Below, piece by piece: positions 45,455-55,700 of a stretch of 64,000 nt of DNA. Under the pieces are notes generated by a model that searched no databases, had not been told where the DNA came from, and worked only from the letters and a program-made list of their open reading frames with translations. The position numbers and the translations under genes are program-made. Source of the DNA: Reyranella sp. (GTDB lineage Bacteria > Pseudomonadota > Alphaproteobacteria > Reyranellales > Reyranellaceae); contig NZ_JAUSBN010000061.1 of assembly GCF_030651995.1 (NCBI RefSeq), positions 1-64,000 of the forward strand, given 5' to 3'. How positions within the stretch are numbered: the stretch's first letter is position 1; each line of letters starts with the position of its first letter.

Positions 45455-46840
45455 ATGACCGCGTACAGTGAATTCAAGCCGCTTACCTTCCACGACGCCA
45501 CCAAGCACTTCGCCGACGGCAGCGATACGCCGCGCGCCTATCTCGAACGCTGCCTGGAGACGGTGGCGGCGCGCGAGCCGGTGGTGAAGGCTTTCACCGC
45601 CATCAACGAAGCCGGTGCCCGCGAGGCGGCGGACGCCAGCAGCGCGCGCTGGAAGGCGGGCAAGCCGCTCTCCTCGATCGACGGCATGCCGCTCGCCATC
45701 AAGGACCTGCTCGAGACGAAGGACATGCCCACCCAGATGGGCTGCGAGGCCTTCAAGGGCAATTTCCCCAAGCGCGACAATGCCGCCGTTTGGGCGCTGC
45801 GCCAGGCGGGCGCGGTGATCCTCGCCAAGGCGGTGACGGCCGAACTGGGCGGTTCGCATCCCGGCGCCACCACCAATCCGTTCGATGTGACGCGCACGCC
45901 GGGCGGTTCCTCCTCCGGGTCGGCCGCCGCCGTGGGCGCCAACATGGTGCCGGCCGCCATCGGCACACAGGTCGGCGGCTCGATCATCCGCCCCGCCGCC
46001 TATTGCGGAAACTTCGCACTGAAGCCGACGCAGGGCGGCATCAACCGCGGCGAGCGCCAGGCCACCAGCCAGAGTACGCACGGTCCGCACGCCAATTCGC
46101 TGCAGGACATGTGGCAGGTCGCGATCGAGATCGCCCAGCGCGCCGGCGGTGATCGCGGCGAGGTCGGCCTGATGGGTCCCTCCACCCTGCCCGCGGCCGT
46201 GAAGCCGAATCGTTTGGTCGTGCTGGAGACCGAGGGCTGGGTGGAACTGGACGACGCAACCAAGACGGCCTTCGACGGCGTTCTGAAACAGCTGCGCGAC
46301 GCCGGAGTCGAGCTGATCTTCCGCAAGGACCATCCCTGGGTCGAGGCGCTGGAGAAGTCGATCGCCAACGGTCGAGCCATCTGCGGCGGCGTGACCGGCT
46401 GGGAGAATCGCTGGGGCCAGCGCGGCATCGTCGACAACAATCCCGCGGGCGTCAGCGAGCGGGCGAAGGCGACGCTGGCCAAGGCGGAGGCGATGACGCT
46501 CGACGACTATCGAATGGCGCTGCTGGCGCGCGAGACCGCCCAACGCCTGCACGCGACCCTGGCGCCACTGGCCGACGGGGCGATCACGCTTGCCTGTCCC
46601 GGGCCCGCCCCGCTCTGGTCGGGCGACGTGCCGGGCCGGCCGCTGGCGCCGCGCCCGACCGGCGACTTCGTGTTCAACGCGCCCAGCTCGATGCTGTTCG
46701 CGCCGGTCGTTACGATGCCGCTGATGAGCGTCGGCGGCATGCCCGTCGGCCTGCAGCTCATGGGCCAGCAGCACGAGGACGCCCGCATGACCGGCCTCGC
46801 GCGCTGGTTCGATGAGACCCTGAAGCGGGTCTCGGCCTGA
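45455..46840 (+). CDS. Amidase signature family hydrolase
   Basis: The 461-residue product has the Ser-cisSer-Lys triad of the family: K83 (AIKDLL), cis-Ser 152 in GGSSSGS and nucleophile Ser176 in GTQVGGSIIRP. Such enzymes hydrolyse amides to acid and ammonia in the cytoplasm. No Shine-Dalgarno sequence is visible because a perfect stem-loop fills the space before the ATG. It probably belongs with the enolase-superfamily gene before it. Its stop is three bases from the stop of the convergent binding-protein gene. Confidence 0.9.
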   Translation: MTAYSEFKPLTFHDATKHFADGSDTPRAYLERCLETVAAREPVVKAFTAINEAGAREAADASSARWKAGKPLSSIDGMPLAIKDLLETKDMPTQMGCEAFKGNFPKRDNAAVWALRQAGAVILAKAVTAELGGSHPGATTNPFDVTRTPGGSSSGSAAAVGANMVPAAIGTQVGGSIIRPAAYCGNFALKPTQGGINRGERQATSQSTHGPHANSLQDMWQVAIEIAQRAGGDRGEVGLMGPSTLPAAVKPNRLVVLETEGWVELDDATKTAFDGVLKQLRDAGVELIFRKDHPWVEALEKSIANGRAICGGVTGWENRWGQRGIVDNNPAGVSERAKATLAKAEAMTLDDYRMALLARETAQRLHATLAPLADGAITLACPGPAPLWSGDVPGRPLAPRPTGDFVFNAPSSMLFAPVVTMPLMSVGGMPVGLQLMGQQHEDARMTGLARWFDETLKRVSA

Positions 46841-46843
46841 TCG

Positions 46844-47833
46844 TCAGACCGGCTGGATGCCCAGCGCGACGATGCGCGGGATGAGCGTCTTCTTCAGTCG
46901 CTCATAGTCGATCATGACTTCCTCGTGGGGCATCGGCTTCTCCACGAGGGCGAAGCTGTCCATCATCTTCTTGCCGGGCTCGGAGTCGGCTGCGGCGACC
47001 CAGAGATCGGACATCCTCTTCACGATGTCCTTCGGCGTCGCAGCCGGCGCCGCCAGCGCCAGCCAGCCCGACACGGTGAAGGCATCGTCGTCGAAGCCCT
47101 GCTCCCTTGAGGTCGGCACGTCGGGAAGCGCGCGCGCCCGCACCTTCGACGGTGCCGCAATGCCGCGGACGTCGCCCTTCACGATGAGCGCGTTCATCGC
47201 CTGCGGGCTGCCCATGGCGGCCTGGAGCTGACCCGCGCCCATGTCCTGCCACATCGGCGCCTCGCCCTTGTAGGTCACGACCTCCATGGTGAGGCCGTAC
47301 TTCTCGTTCAGGGTCTGCGCGAAGATGTGCGCCGAGGACCCGACCGCCCACGAGCCGAAGTTCACCTTGTTCGTCTTGGCGTATTCGATGAACGACTTGA
47401 TGTCCTTGACCTCGGCCGGCAGCGACTTGTGCACGACGACCGGCAGCACGCCAGAGGAAGTGCCGGACACGATCGTGAAGTCCTTGTCGGGATCGAAGCC
47501 CAGCGTCTTGAACATCACCCGGTTCTGTATGAGCGTGCTCGAGACCGAGTGCAGGAACGTGTAGCCGTCGGCCGGCGCGCGGGCCACCTGGGCCGCGCCG
47601 ATGTTTCCGCTGGCGCCGGGCTTGTTGTCGATGATGACCTGCTGACCCGTGGCCTGGCTGACGGACTGGCCGAACGCCCGGGCAATGCCGTCGGTAAGGC
47701 CGCCGGCGGGAAAGTTCACGACGATGGTGATCGGCTTGTTCGGCCAAGCACCAGCTTGGGCGCGGACGATCGTAGGCGCGGCAAGGGCCAGGCCGGCAGT
47801 GGCGCGAAGAAGGGTGCGGCGGGTCGTCGTCAT
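46844..47833 (-). CDS. Tripartite tricarboxylate transporter-type (Bug/TctC) binding protein
   Basis: The 329-residue periplasmic protein has a twin-arginine-like signal (TTRRTLLRATAG) ending near VRAQ. The mature start WPNKPITIVVNFPAGGLTD and the block IIDNKPGASGNIGA are the Bug-family signatures. Bug proteins bind carboxylates or similar small molecules. No TctA/TctB membrane genes adjoin, so it is an orphan. GGGAGGA precedes the ATG. Confidence 0.92.
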   Translation of the reverse strand: MTTTRRTLLRATAGLALAAPTIVRAQAGAWPNKPITIVVNFPAGGLTDGIARAFGQSVSQATGQQVIIDNKPGASGNIGAAQVARAPADGYTFLHSVSSTLIQNRVMFKTLGFDPDKDFTIVSGTSSGVLPVVVHKSLPAEVKDIKSFIEYAKTNKVNFGSWAVGSSAHIFAQTLNEKYGLTMEVVTYKGEAPMWQDMGAGQLQAAMGSPQAMNALIVKGDVRGIAAPSKVRARALPDVPTSREQGFDDDAFTVSGWLALAAPAATPKDIVKRMSDLWVAAADSEPGKKMMDSFALVEKPMPHEEVMIDYERLKKTLIPRIVALGIQPV

Positions 47834-47910
47834 TGTCTTCAGTCCTCCCAGACTTTCAATCGGCAGGTCATATAGTGGTGCGATTCCGACGATGCTAGGG
47901 CAATGATCGA

Positions 47911-48816
47911 TCAGTCTCGCACGTTCACGCCGGCCAGGCGGAGCCGCTTCACCAAGGCCGGCAGGGCGTCACGGGCGCTCCGTTCGCCCATGGCCTGCGC
48001 ATTCACGAAATAGGTGCGTCGGGGTCCCGCGGCATATTCCAGGTCCGGATGAATCAGAAAATCGGCGGCGGCAAGCTCCGGATCGATGCGGCTGCGACGC
48101 CGTGCATCGCGCTCCAGAAGCGCCTTCGACGTACCCTGCGGCGCCGCCCCGGCCTTGGCCGAGACGTCGACGGCAATCACGAACCGGGCGCCGGCCTGGC
48201 GCGCGGCCCTGACCGCTACGGGCAGGGATTCGTCGGCATCCTCGAATTCCGTGCCGTTGATCCCGACCGGCGAAATGATCCGGGGCACGGCGCTGGAGGC
48301 CCGCACGGCGACGCCGATGTTGCCGCTCCGGAAGAAGACCGGCGCCTTGTCGTCCCTTCGGGTGGCCGCCACGATGAGCCGTCGCGGCATCTGCTCGATC
48401 GATTTGCCGCCCAGGCGCATGTTCACGTAGTCCTGCAAGCGCTGGCCTCGGATCCAGCCCCTGTCGGCGAACAAGGACAGGTCGAAGAGGGTGAACGGGC
48501 CTCCGCTCTGCGCGAACCTGTCGATTTCCTCGGCGTCGTAGCCGTTCGCCCAAAACGCTCCGATGAGGGCCCCGGCGCTCGATCCCACCACAAGATCGTA
48601 GTCGATGCCGGCCTCCTCCAGCACCTTCATGATGCCGATGTGGGCATAGCCGCGCGGACCACCACTGCCTAGCACGAGCGCAACCCGTGGCGCCGGCGTC
48701 ATGGGCGCGACCGAGACCTCCGGAACCGGGCTGTCCGGGGCGGCATAGTTGAAGGCCGAACACCCGGACAGGGAGACCATCAAGGTGGCCACGGCAATGG
48801 CGTGCGCCACCATCAT
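47911..48816 (-). CDS. Patatin-like phospholipase lipoprotein
   Basis: The 301-residue product begins with a lipoprotein signal (LSGC, Cys19) followed by a patatin domain. The oxyanion-hole motif is GSGGPRGYAHIG (50-61) and the nucleophile elbow GSSAG has Ser80. The catalytic Asp region reads FEDADES (Asp193) where most family members have DGG or DGA, so activity should be tested. It probably acts on lipids at the envelope. Its ATG overlaps the stop of the TetR gene (ATGA), so it is the third gene of the SDR-TetR-patatin unit. Confidence 0.87.
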   Translation of the reverse strand: MMVAHAIAVATLMVSLSGCSAFNYAAPDSPVPEVSVAPMTPAPRVALVLGSGGPRGYAHIGIMKVLEEAGIDYDLVVGSSAGALIGAFWANGYDAEEIDRFAQSGGPFTLFDLSLFADRGWIRGQRLQDYVNMRLGGKSIEQMPRRLIVAATRRDDKAPVFFRSGNIGVAVRASSAVPRIISPVGINGTEFEDADESLPVAVRAARQAGARFVIAVDVSAKAGAAPQGTSKALLERDARRRSRIDPELAAADFLIHPDLEYAAGPRRTYFVNAQAMGERSARDALPALVKRLRLAGVNVRD

Positions 48817-49466
48817 CGCTTCGCCGGTTTCCGCCGGGCCTTCTTTGCCTTGGGTGCAGGCAGAGAAGACGCCTCCAGCGCAGCATCGATTTTGCCCATC
48901 AGGTCCGCCTTGAGACGGGGCAGGACCTCCGGCGCCAGCACGAGGTGCTGCATGACATTGGCCTGCAGGATGCTGGCCATGCCATGCAGCGTCGACCAGA
49001 CGAACAGCGCGTCCAGATCGGCCTTCGCATAATGCGCCGGGCCATCACCGTACCTCGCCCGCTGGCTGTTGCGCAGAATGTCGAAGGCATGCACCGCATA
49101 CTTCACCAGTTCCGGATGCTGCGCGGGTTCCGGCCAGGGCGTGCCGAACATCAGCCGGTACTCCAGGGGCTTCTGCGCCGCATATGCGAGGTATGCGCTG
49201 CCCATGTCTTCATGATCGCCGTTTTCATCCGAGGATTTTCGGCGGTCGAGGTGCTCGGCAAAGTCCGCGAAACAGCGGCGCATGATTTCGGCCAGCAGGT
49301 GATCGCGGCTCTCGAAGTGCCGATAGGGCGCCTGATGCGAGATGCCCAGTTTGCGTGCGACGTCGCGCATGCTCAGGGCCTCGATGCCTTGCTCGGCGAT
49401 GACGTCACGCGCGGCCTGGACACAGGCTTCCTTCAGATCGAACGACTTTTTTCTGCCTGTCGCCAT
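48813..49466 (-). CDS. TetR-family transcription regulator
   Basis: The 217-residue product has an N-terminal HTH (ACVQAARDVIAEQGIEALSM, then RDVARKLGISHQAPYRHFESRDHLL) and a TetR_C-type ligand domain. The C-terminus is very basic (KAKKARRKPAKR). I start it at ATG 49466 before GRKKSF, which begins the usual pre-HTH helix. It follows the SDR gene by 46 bases and overlaps the patatin gene. The twin palindromes at 50334-50379 upstream of the SDR are its likely operators, giving autoregulation. Confidence 0.88.
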   Translation of the reverse strand: MATGRKKSFDLKEACVQAARDVIAEQGIEALSMRDVARKLGISHQAPYRHFESRDHLLAEIMRRCFADFAEHLDRRKSSDENGDHEDMGSAYLAYAAQKPLEYRLMFGTPWPEPAQHPELVKYAVHAFDILRNSQRARYGDGPAHYAKADLDALFVWSTLHGMASILQANVMQHLVLAPEVLPRLKADLMGKIDAALEASSLPAPKAKKARRKPAKR

Positions 49467-49512
49467 GCCGTCCGAGCCACGAAATCGCCCTAGCTGTGGA
49501 TCGACGTCCACG

Positions 49513-50316
49513 TCAGGCCGCATGATGCTTGGTCATTCCGCGCATAACCATCGCCATGATGCGGATTCGTCCCCACCGCGGCGTCATCGCGAGGCTATAC
49601 CCCAGCACCTTGGCCAGCAGGCCGGGCCTTGCCGTTCCACGCCTGCCCAGGGCGTTCAGACTTTCAGCCGCCACGACATCGGGGTTTTCCGCCCGCCCCA
49701 TGGTGAGCCCGGCGCGGCGGGCGAATCCCGTGGCGACAGGACCGGGTGCCACGGCCAGAACGTCGATCCCGCGGTCGGCCCACTCGGCCCGAAGACCTTC
49801 GGCGAGTGTCTGCACGTAGGACTTGGTGGCAGCGTAGTGGGCCGAGCGTGGCACGCCCTGGAACGCCACGATCGAGCTCAGCAGGATCAGGCCACCGCGG
49901 CCCCGCGACTTAAAACGTCGGCCGAACCCCCAGCTCAGCGCAGTCGAAGCGCCACAGTTGACGCGCAGCATGTCGAGTTCCTCGCCGATATCGCCTTCGA
50001 GAAAGCACCCGGCCGTGCCGAAACCGGCAGAGCACACCACCAAGCCGACGTCATGGCGTGCCGTGCGATCCAGCACCTCGGCCACGCCCTCGGCGGTAGA
50101 CAGATCCGCGGCCAGCACTTCGCATTGCGTTCCATGGGCCTGCGTCAGGTTGTCCGCCAGGGCCTCGAGGAGATGTGACCGCCGAGCCACCAGCACCAGA
50201 TGGAATCCCTGCTGTGCGAGGGCTGCGGCAAAGCTCCTGCCGATGCCTTCCGAAGCGCCCGTCACCAGCGCCCAGGGGCCGTACCGGACCTCGAGCGGTT
50301 CGCGTCGGTTGATCAT
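49513..50316 (-). CDS. Short-chain dehydrogenase/reductase (atypical, ketoreductase-like)
   Basis: The 267-residue SDR has VTGASEGIGRSFAAALA (cofactor), VCSAGFGTAG in the NAG position, the Ser in ILLSSIVAF and the YAATKSY catalytic pair. A longer C-terminus (GYSLAMTPRWGRIRIMAMVM) could touch the membrane, as in lipid-acting SDRs. I prefer ATG 50316, which has AGGGGG seven bases upstream, over GTG 50325. It is the first gene of the unit with TetR and patatin and faces the membrane-protein gene across the twin palindromes. A lipid or steroid-like substrate is possible. Confidence 0.87.
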   Translation of the reverse strand: MINRREPLEVRYGPWALVTGASEGIGRSFAAALAQQGFHLVLVARRSHLLEALADNLTQAHGTQCEVLAADLSTAEGVAEVLDRTARHDVGLVVCSAGFGTAGCFLEGDIGEELDMLRVNCGASTALSWGFGRRFKSRGRGGLILLSSIVAFQGVPRSAHYAATKSYVQTLAEGLRAEWADRGIDVLAVAPGPVATGFARRAGLTMGRAENPDVVAAESLNALGRRGTARPGLLAKVLGYSLAMTPRWGRIRIMAMVMRGMTKHHAA

Positions 50317-50333
50317 GAAATTCACCCCCTGGA

Positions 50334-50348
50334 GTTGACGCCGTCAAC
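50334..50348. promoter_or_regulatory. TetR-type operator, palindrome 1
   Basis: GTTGACG-C-CGTCAAC is a perfect 15-bp palindrome. Its TTGACG (50335-50340) can serve as the -35 box of a plus-strand promoter with AATGAT at 50358-50363 after 17 bases. It is identical to the site 31 bases downstream. Confidence 0.8.
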
Positions 50349-50364
50349 AATCTAGCCAATGATG

Positions 50365-50379
50365 GTTGACGCCGTCAAC
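50365..50379. promoter_or_regulatory. TetR-type operator, palindrome 2
   Basis: This is the second identical copy of GTTGACGCCGTCAAC, centred 31 bases (three helical turns) from the first. On the minus strand its TTGACG (50378-50373) is a good -35 box for the SDR-TetR operon, with TAGATT (50354-50349) after 18 bases. It also covers the expected start of the plus-strand transcript. Confidence 0.8.
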
Positions 50380-50386
50380 AAAAGAG

Positions 50387-51199
50387 ATGTCCGTGGCCCC
50401 CTCCAACCTCGTGCTCCTCGATGCATCCCGGTACACATCGCGCGATCTCGTCGCGGGGTTCGCGCGCCGCCATCGCGCACTCGTCATCTATGCGGGGCTG
50501 ATGGCCTGCCTGATGGTGCCCACGCTGGTCCTCATGGCCTTCGACGAACGCACGACGCGCGAGGTCGGCGTCTGGGCCAAGCCCCTGAAGTTCATGGCCT
50601 CCACCGCGCTGTTCTCGCTGTCCACGGCATGGTTCATGGACCTCCTGCCCGAGTCCGTGCGGACCTCGCCTGCGAACCGGGCAATGATATGGACGGTGAT
50701 CCTGACGTCGGCGTTCGAGGTGGCCTACATCAGCATCCAGGGCGCACTCGGCGCCCCGTCCCACTACAACACCGCCGACGCCTTTCATGCCGCGATGTTC
50801 GGCCTGATGGCAGTGGCGGCAGTCATGCTGACGGGAACGCAGGCATTCCTGGCGTGGCAGATCTTCGTCCACGGCGTGCAACGCCCGCGACCGGTGGCGA
50901 CCCAGGCCGTCATCGTCGGGCTCGTCCTCACCTTTGTGCTGGCGACGGCCAGCGGATTCATGCTGGGCGCCAGCCAGCCCCCTGTCGGCGTCGGCGTGCC
51001 GGTCGTCGGCTGGCACCTGACGGGCGGAGATACAAGGCCCGCGCATTTCCTCGGCGTGCATGCCCAGCAGTTCATCCCCCTGGCGGGCTTCCTGCTCCAG
51101 CGATTCGCGGGACACGCGGCCGGCCTCTGGCTCGCCGCTTTCGTCGCAGCCTATTCGGCGGGCTGGCTCCTGCTGTCGGTGGCGGGCCTGCAAGCGTAG
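50387..51199 (+). CDS. Polytopic membrane protein of unknown family
   Basis: The 270-residue product has about seven hydrophobic membrane segments separated by short loops, with an amphipathic, Arg-rich N-terminus (SRDLVAGFARRHRA). His residues recur in or near the membrane parts (PSHYNTADAFHAAMF, FLGVHAQQF), which might bind haem or metal. I do not recognise the family. I start it at ATG 50387 after AAAAGAG; a TTG at 50366 would lie inside an operator. The shared twin operator with the SDR-TetR-patatin unit suggests a common membrane or lipid function. Confidence 0.75.
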   Translation: MSVAPSNLVLLDASRYTSRDLVAGFARRHRALVIYAGLMACLMVPTLVLMAFDERTTREVGVWAKPLKFMASTALFSLSTAWFMDLLPESVRTSPANRAMIWTVILTSAFEVAYISIQGALGAPSHYNTADAFHAAMFGLMAVAAVMLTGTQAFLAWQIFVHGVQRPRPVATQAVIVGLVLTFVLATASGFMLGASQPPVGVGVPVVGWHLTGGDTRPAHFLGVHAQQFIPLAGFLLQRFAGHAAGLWLAAFVAAYSAGWLLLSVAGLQA

Positions 51200-51336
51200 C
51201 CTCCAGCTCGCGACACTCATGTCCTGGAAAGATGCGAGCGACGCTTCGCAAAGCGAAACCCCGGAGCGCCTTGCGATGGCGACATCCGTGCTAAGAGGGG
51301 CTCAACAGCAACAGCCTCGACAGGGAAGACCCGCCA

Positions 51337-53430
<2,094 letters not shown>

Positions 53431-53442
53431 GTTTAAGCACGC

Positions 53443-53515
53443 TGTCATCCCGAGCGCAGCGAGGGACCTTTCCGGAACAGTAAAGGTCCCTCGGCCTTCG
53501 GCCTCGGGAGGACAA
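53443..53515. repeat. Dispersed inverted-repeat element, copy 5
   Basis: The left arm TGTCATCCCGAGCGCAGCGA (53443-53471 in full) pairs with the right arm AAAGGTCCCTCGGCCTTCGG (53482-53515 in full), with a small inserted hairpin. This is the only copy between co-directional genes, so it lies inside a presumed beta-oxidation transcript and could lower or stabilise expression around it. Confidence 0.82.
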
Positions 53516-53568
53516 TTATCGGAAGTCAACGCCGTGCCATCTGGGCGGCGATCGAGGAGGAAAGAAAA

Positions 53569-54759
53569 ATGGCTGATGCAGTAATCGTCTCCACCGCCCG
53601 CACGCCGATCGGCAAGGCATTCCGCGGCATCTTCAACGACACGCACGGCGCCGACATGGGCGCGCACGTGATCAAGCACGCCGCCGAGCGCGCCAAGGTC
53701 GACCTGGCCGAAGTCGAGGACGTGATTCTGGGCTGCGCCGCGCCGGAAGGCACCACGGGCTCCAACGTGGCGCGCGTCTCGGCCATGCGAGCCGGCGCGC
53801 CGGTCAGCGTCTCGGGCGTGACCGTCAACCGCTTCTGCTCCTCGGGCCTGCAGACCATCTCGATGGCCGCCCAGCGCGTGCTGGTCGACAAGGTGCCGGT
53901 GATGATCGCCGGCGGCCTCGAGTCGGTGTCGCTGGTCCAGGGCCCGCCGGGCGGCAACAAGAACCGTCTGGTGAACCCGTGGGTGCAGGAGCACGTGCCG
54001 GGCATCTACCACGCCATGATCACGACGGCCGACACGGTCGCCGCGCGCTACGGCATCAGCCGCGAGGCCCAGGACGAGTACTCGCTGCAGAGCCAGCTGC
54101 GCACTGCGGCAGGCCAGCAGGCCGGCAAGTTCGACGACGAGATCGTGCCGATGGAGACCACGATGCTGGTCACCGACAAGAACACCAACGAGACCACCCG
54201 CAAGACGGTGAAGCTCACCAAGGACGAGGGCAACCGTCCCGACACGACGCTCGAGGGCCTGGCCAAGCTGCAGCCGGTCGCCGGTCCCGACAAGTGGATC
54301 ACCGCCGGCAATGCCAGCCAGCTCTCGGACGGCGCTTCGGCCGCGGTCATCATGAGCGATGCCGAAGCCGCCAAGCGCGGCCTGACGCCGCTCGGCATCT
54401 ACAAGGGCCTGGTCGTCGCCGGCTGCGAGCCGGACGAAATGGGCATCGGCCCGGTCTACGCGATCCCGAAGCTGCTGAAGCGGTTCGGCCTCAAGATGGA
54501 CGACATCGACCTGTGGGAGCTGAACGAGGCCTTCGCGGTGCAGGTCCTGTACTGCCGCGACAAGCTCGGCATCCCCAACGAGAAGCTGAACGTCAACGGC
54601 GGCTCGATCTCGATCGGCCATCCGTTCGGCATGACCGGCGCGCGCTGCACCGGCCACGCCCTGATCGAGGGCCGTCGCCGCAAGGCCAAGAACGTCGTCG
54701 TGACCATGTGCATCGGCGGCGGCATGGGCGCCGCCGGCCTGTTCGAGGTGGTGCAGTAA
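53569..54759 (+). CDS. Acetyl-CoA C-acyltransferase (beta-oxidation thiolase)
   Basis: The 396-residue thiolase cleaves 3-ketoacyl-CoA with CoA, the last step of beta-oxidation. Cys90 in [10 protein letters not shown] is the acyl-accepting residue; the His of [10 protein letters not shown] and the Cys of MCIGGGMG complete the site. The N-terminus [14 protein letters not shown] is typical. GGAGGAAAG lies before the ATG. It pairs with the hydratase/dehydrogenase gene and ends in a strong terminator. Confidence 0.95.
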   Translation: MADAVIVSTARTPIGKAFRGIFNDTHGADMGAHVIKHAAERAKVDLAEVEDVILGCAAPEGTTGSNVARVSAMRAGAPVSVSGVTVNRFCSSGLQTISMAAQRVLVDKVPVMIAGGLESVSLVQGPPGGNKNRLVNPWVQEHVPGIYHAMITTADTVAARYGISREAQDEYSLQSQLRTAAGQQAGKFDDEIVPMETTMLVTDKNTNETTRKTVKLTKDEGNRPDTTLEGLAKLQPVAGPDKWITAGNASQLSDGASAAVIMSDAEAAKRGLTPLGIYKGLVVAGCEPDEMGIGPVYAIPKLLKRFGLKMDDIDLWELNEAFAVQVLYCRDKLGIPNEKLNVNGGSISIGHPFGMTGARCTGHALIEGRRRKAKNVVVTMCIGGGMGAAGLFEVVQ

Positions 54760-54782
54760 GTCACTGCTAACGACTAAGGAAA

Positions 54783-54813
54783 GCCTCCTCTGCTCCGGCG
54801 GAGGAGGCTTTTT
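54783..54813 (+). terminator. Rho-independent terminator after the thiolase gene
   Basis: The stem GCCTCCTC (54783-54790) and GAGGAGGC (54801-54808) with a 10-base loop is followed by five T. On the minus strand the hairpin lies just after the ZIP gene, so it may act on both convergent genes, though no T-run follows on that side. Confidence 0.9.
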
Positions 54814-54822
54814 CTTTGCTCC

Positions 54823-55617
54823 TCATCCCAGCATGACGTCGAGGAACATCATCACCACCAGGCCGATCATCAGGCCGACCGTGCCATGGGTCTCGAAGCC
54901 GCGGCGGTGGGTTTCGGGGATGATCTCGTCGCTGATCACGAAGATCATGGCGCCGCCGGCATAGGCCAGGCCCCAGGGCAGCAGCGATTGCGCCACGGTG
55001 ACGGCGCCGGCCCCCAGCAGGCCGCCAATCGGTTCGACCAGCCCGGTCAGCAGCGCCACCAGGAACACCTGCCCCTTGCTGTAGTCGAGGCTCAGCAGCG
55101 CGACAGCGACGGCCAGCCCCTCCGGCATGTTCTGCAAGCCTATCCCGATCGCCAGGGCCACCGCCTTGCCGAGATCGTCGCCGCCGAAGCCCACGCCGAC
55201 CGCCAGCCCCTCGGGGAAGTTGTGCAGGGTGATGGCGATGACGAACAGCCAGATGCGCCGGAAGCGCGGCGCGTCGGGTCCCTGCCGGCCCATGATGAAA
55301 TGCTCGTGCGGCAGGTAGCGATGGACCAGCCACAGGCTGGCGGCCCCGAGCAGGATGCCGGCGATCACCAGGGTGACGGCCCCCAGCTTGGTCGCCCCCT
55401 GCTCCTGCGCCACGTCGATGCCGGGAATGATGAGCGAGAAGAACGAGGCCGCCAGCATCACGCCGGCGGCGAAGCCCAGCATGACGTCCTGCGTCTGCTC
55501 GGAGGGCTTTCGGATGAACAGGATCGGCAGCGCGCCGATCGCGGTCGCCAGGCCCGCGCACAGGCTGGCGAGGGCACCGGCCAGGATCGGCGACGACGAG
55601 GCGAAAGCGGCAAGCAT
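54823..55617 (-). CDS. ZIP-family divalent metal transporter
   Basis: The 264-residue membrane protein has eight predicted segments. The transport site is visible as HNFPEG in segment 4 and QNMPEG in segment 5, where the second motif has Gln-Asn for the more usual His/Glu-type start. The plan fits ZupT/GufA-type importers of Zn, Fe or Mn. GGGAG lies before the ATG at 55617. It follows the alpha-hydroxy-acid dehydrogenase gene by 83 bases on the same strand. Confidence 0.88.
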   Translation of the reverse strand: MLAAFASSSPILAGALASLCAGLATAIGALPILFIRKPSEQTQDVMLGFAAGVMLAASFFSLIIPGIDVAQEQGATKLGAVTLVIAGILLGAASLWLVHRYLPHEHFIMGRQGPDAPRFRRIWLFVIAITLHNFPEGLAVGVGFGGDDLGKAVALAIGIGLQNMPEGLAVAVALLSLDYSKGQVFLVALLTGLVEPIGGLLGAGAVTVAQSLLPWGLAYAGGAMIFVISDEIIPETHRRGFETHGTVGLMIGLVVMMFLDVMLG

Positions 55618-55700
55618 CTGGACTCCCTCATCAGAACGAAACCCGGTCTGGCGAGAAAGCGCGACCTCGCGCCGAAGCGCAACTTGGCCCTGAGTATAGA

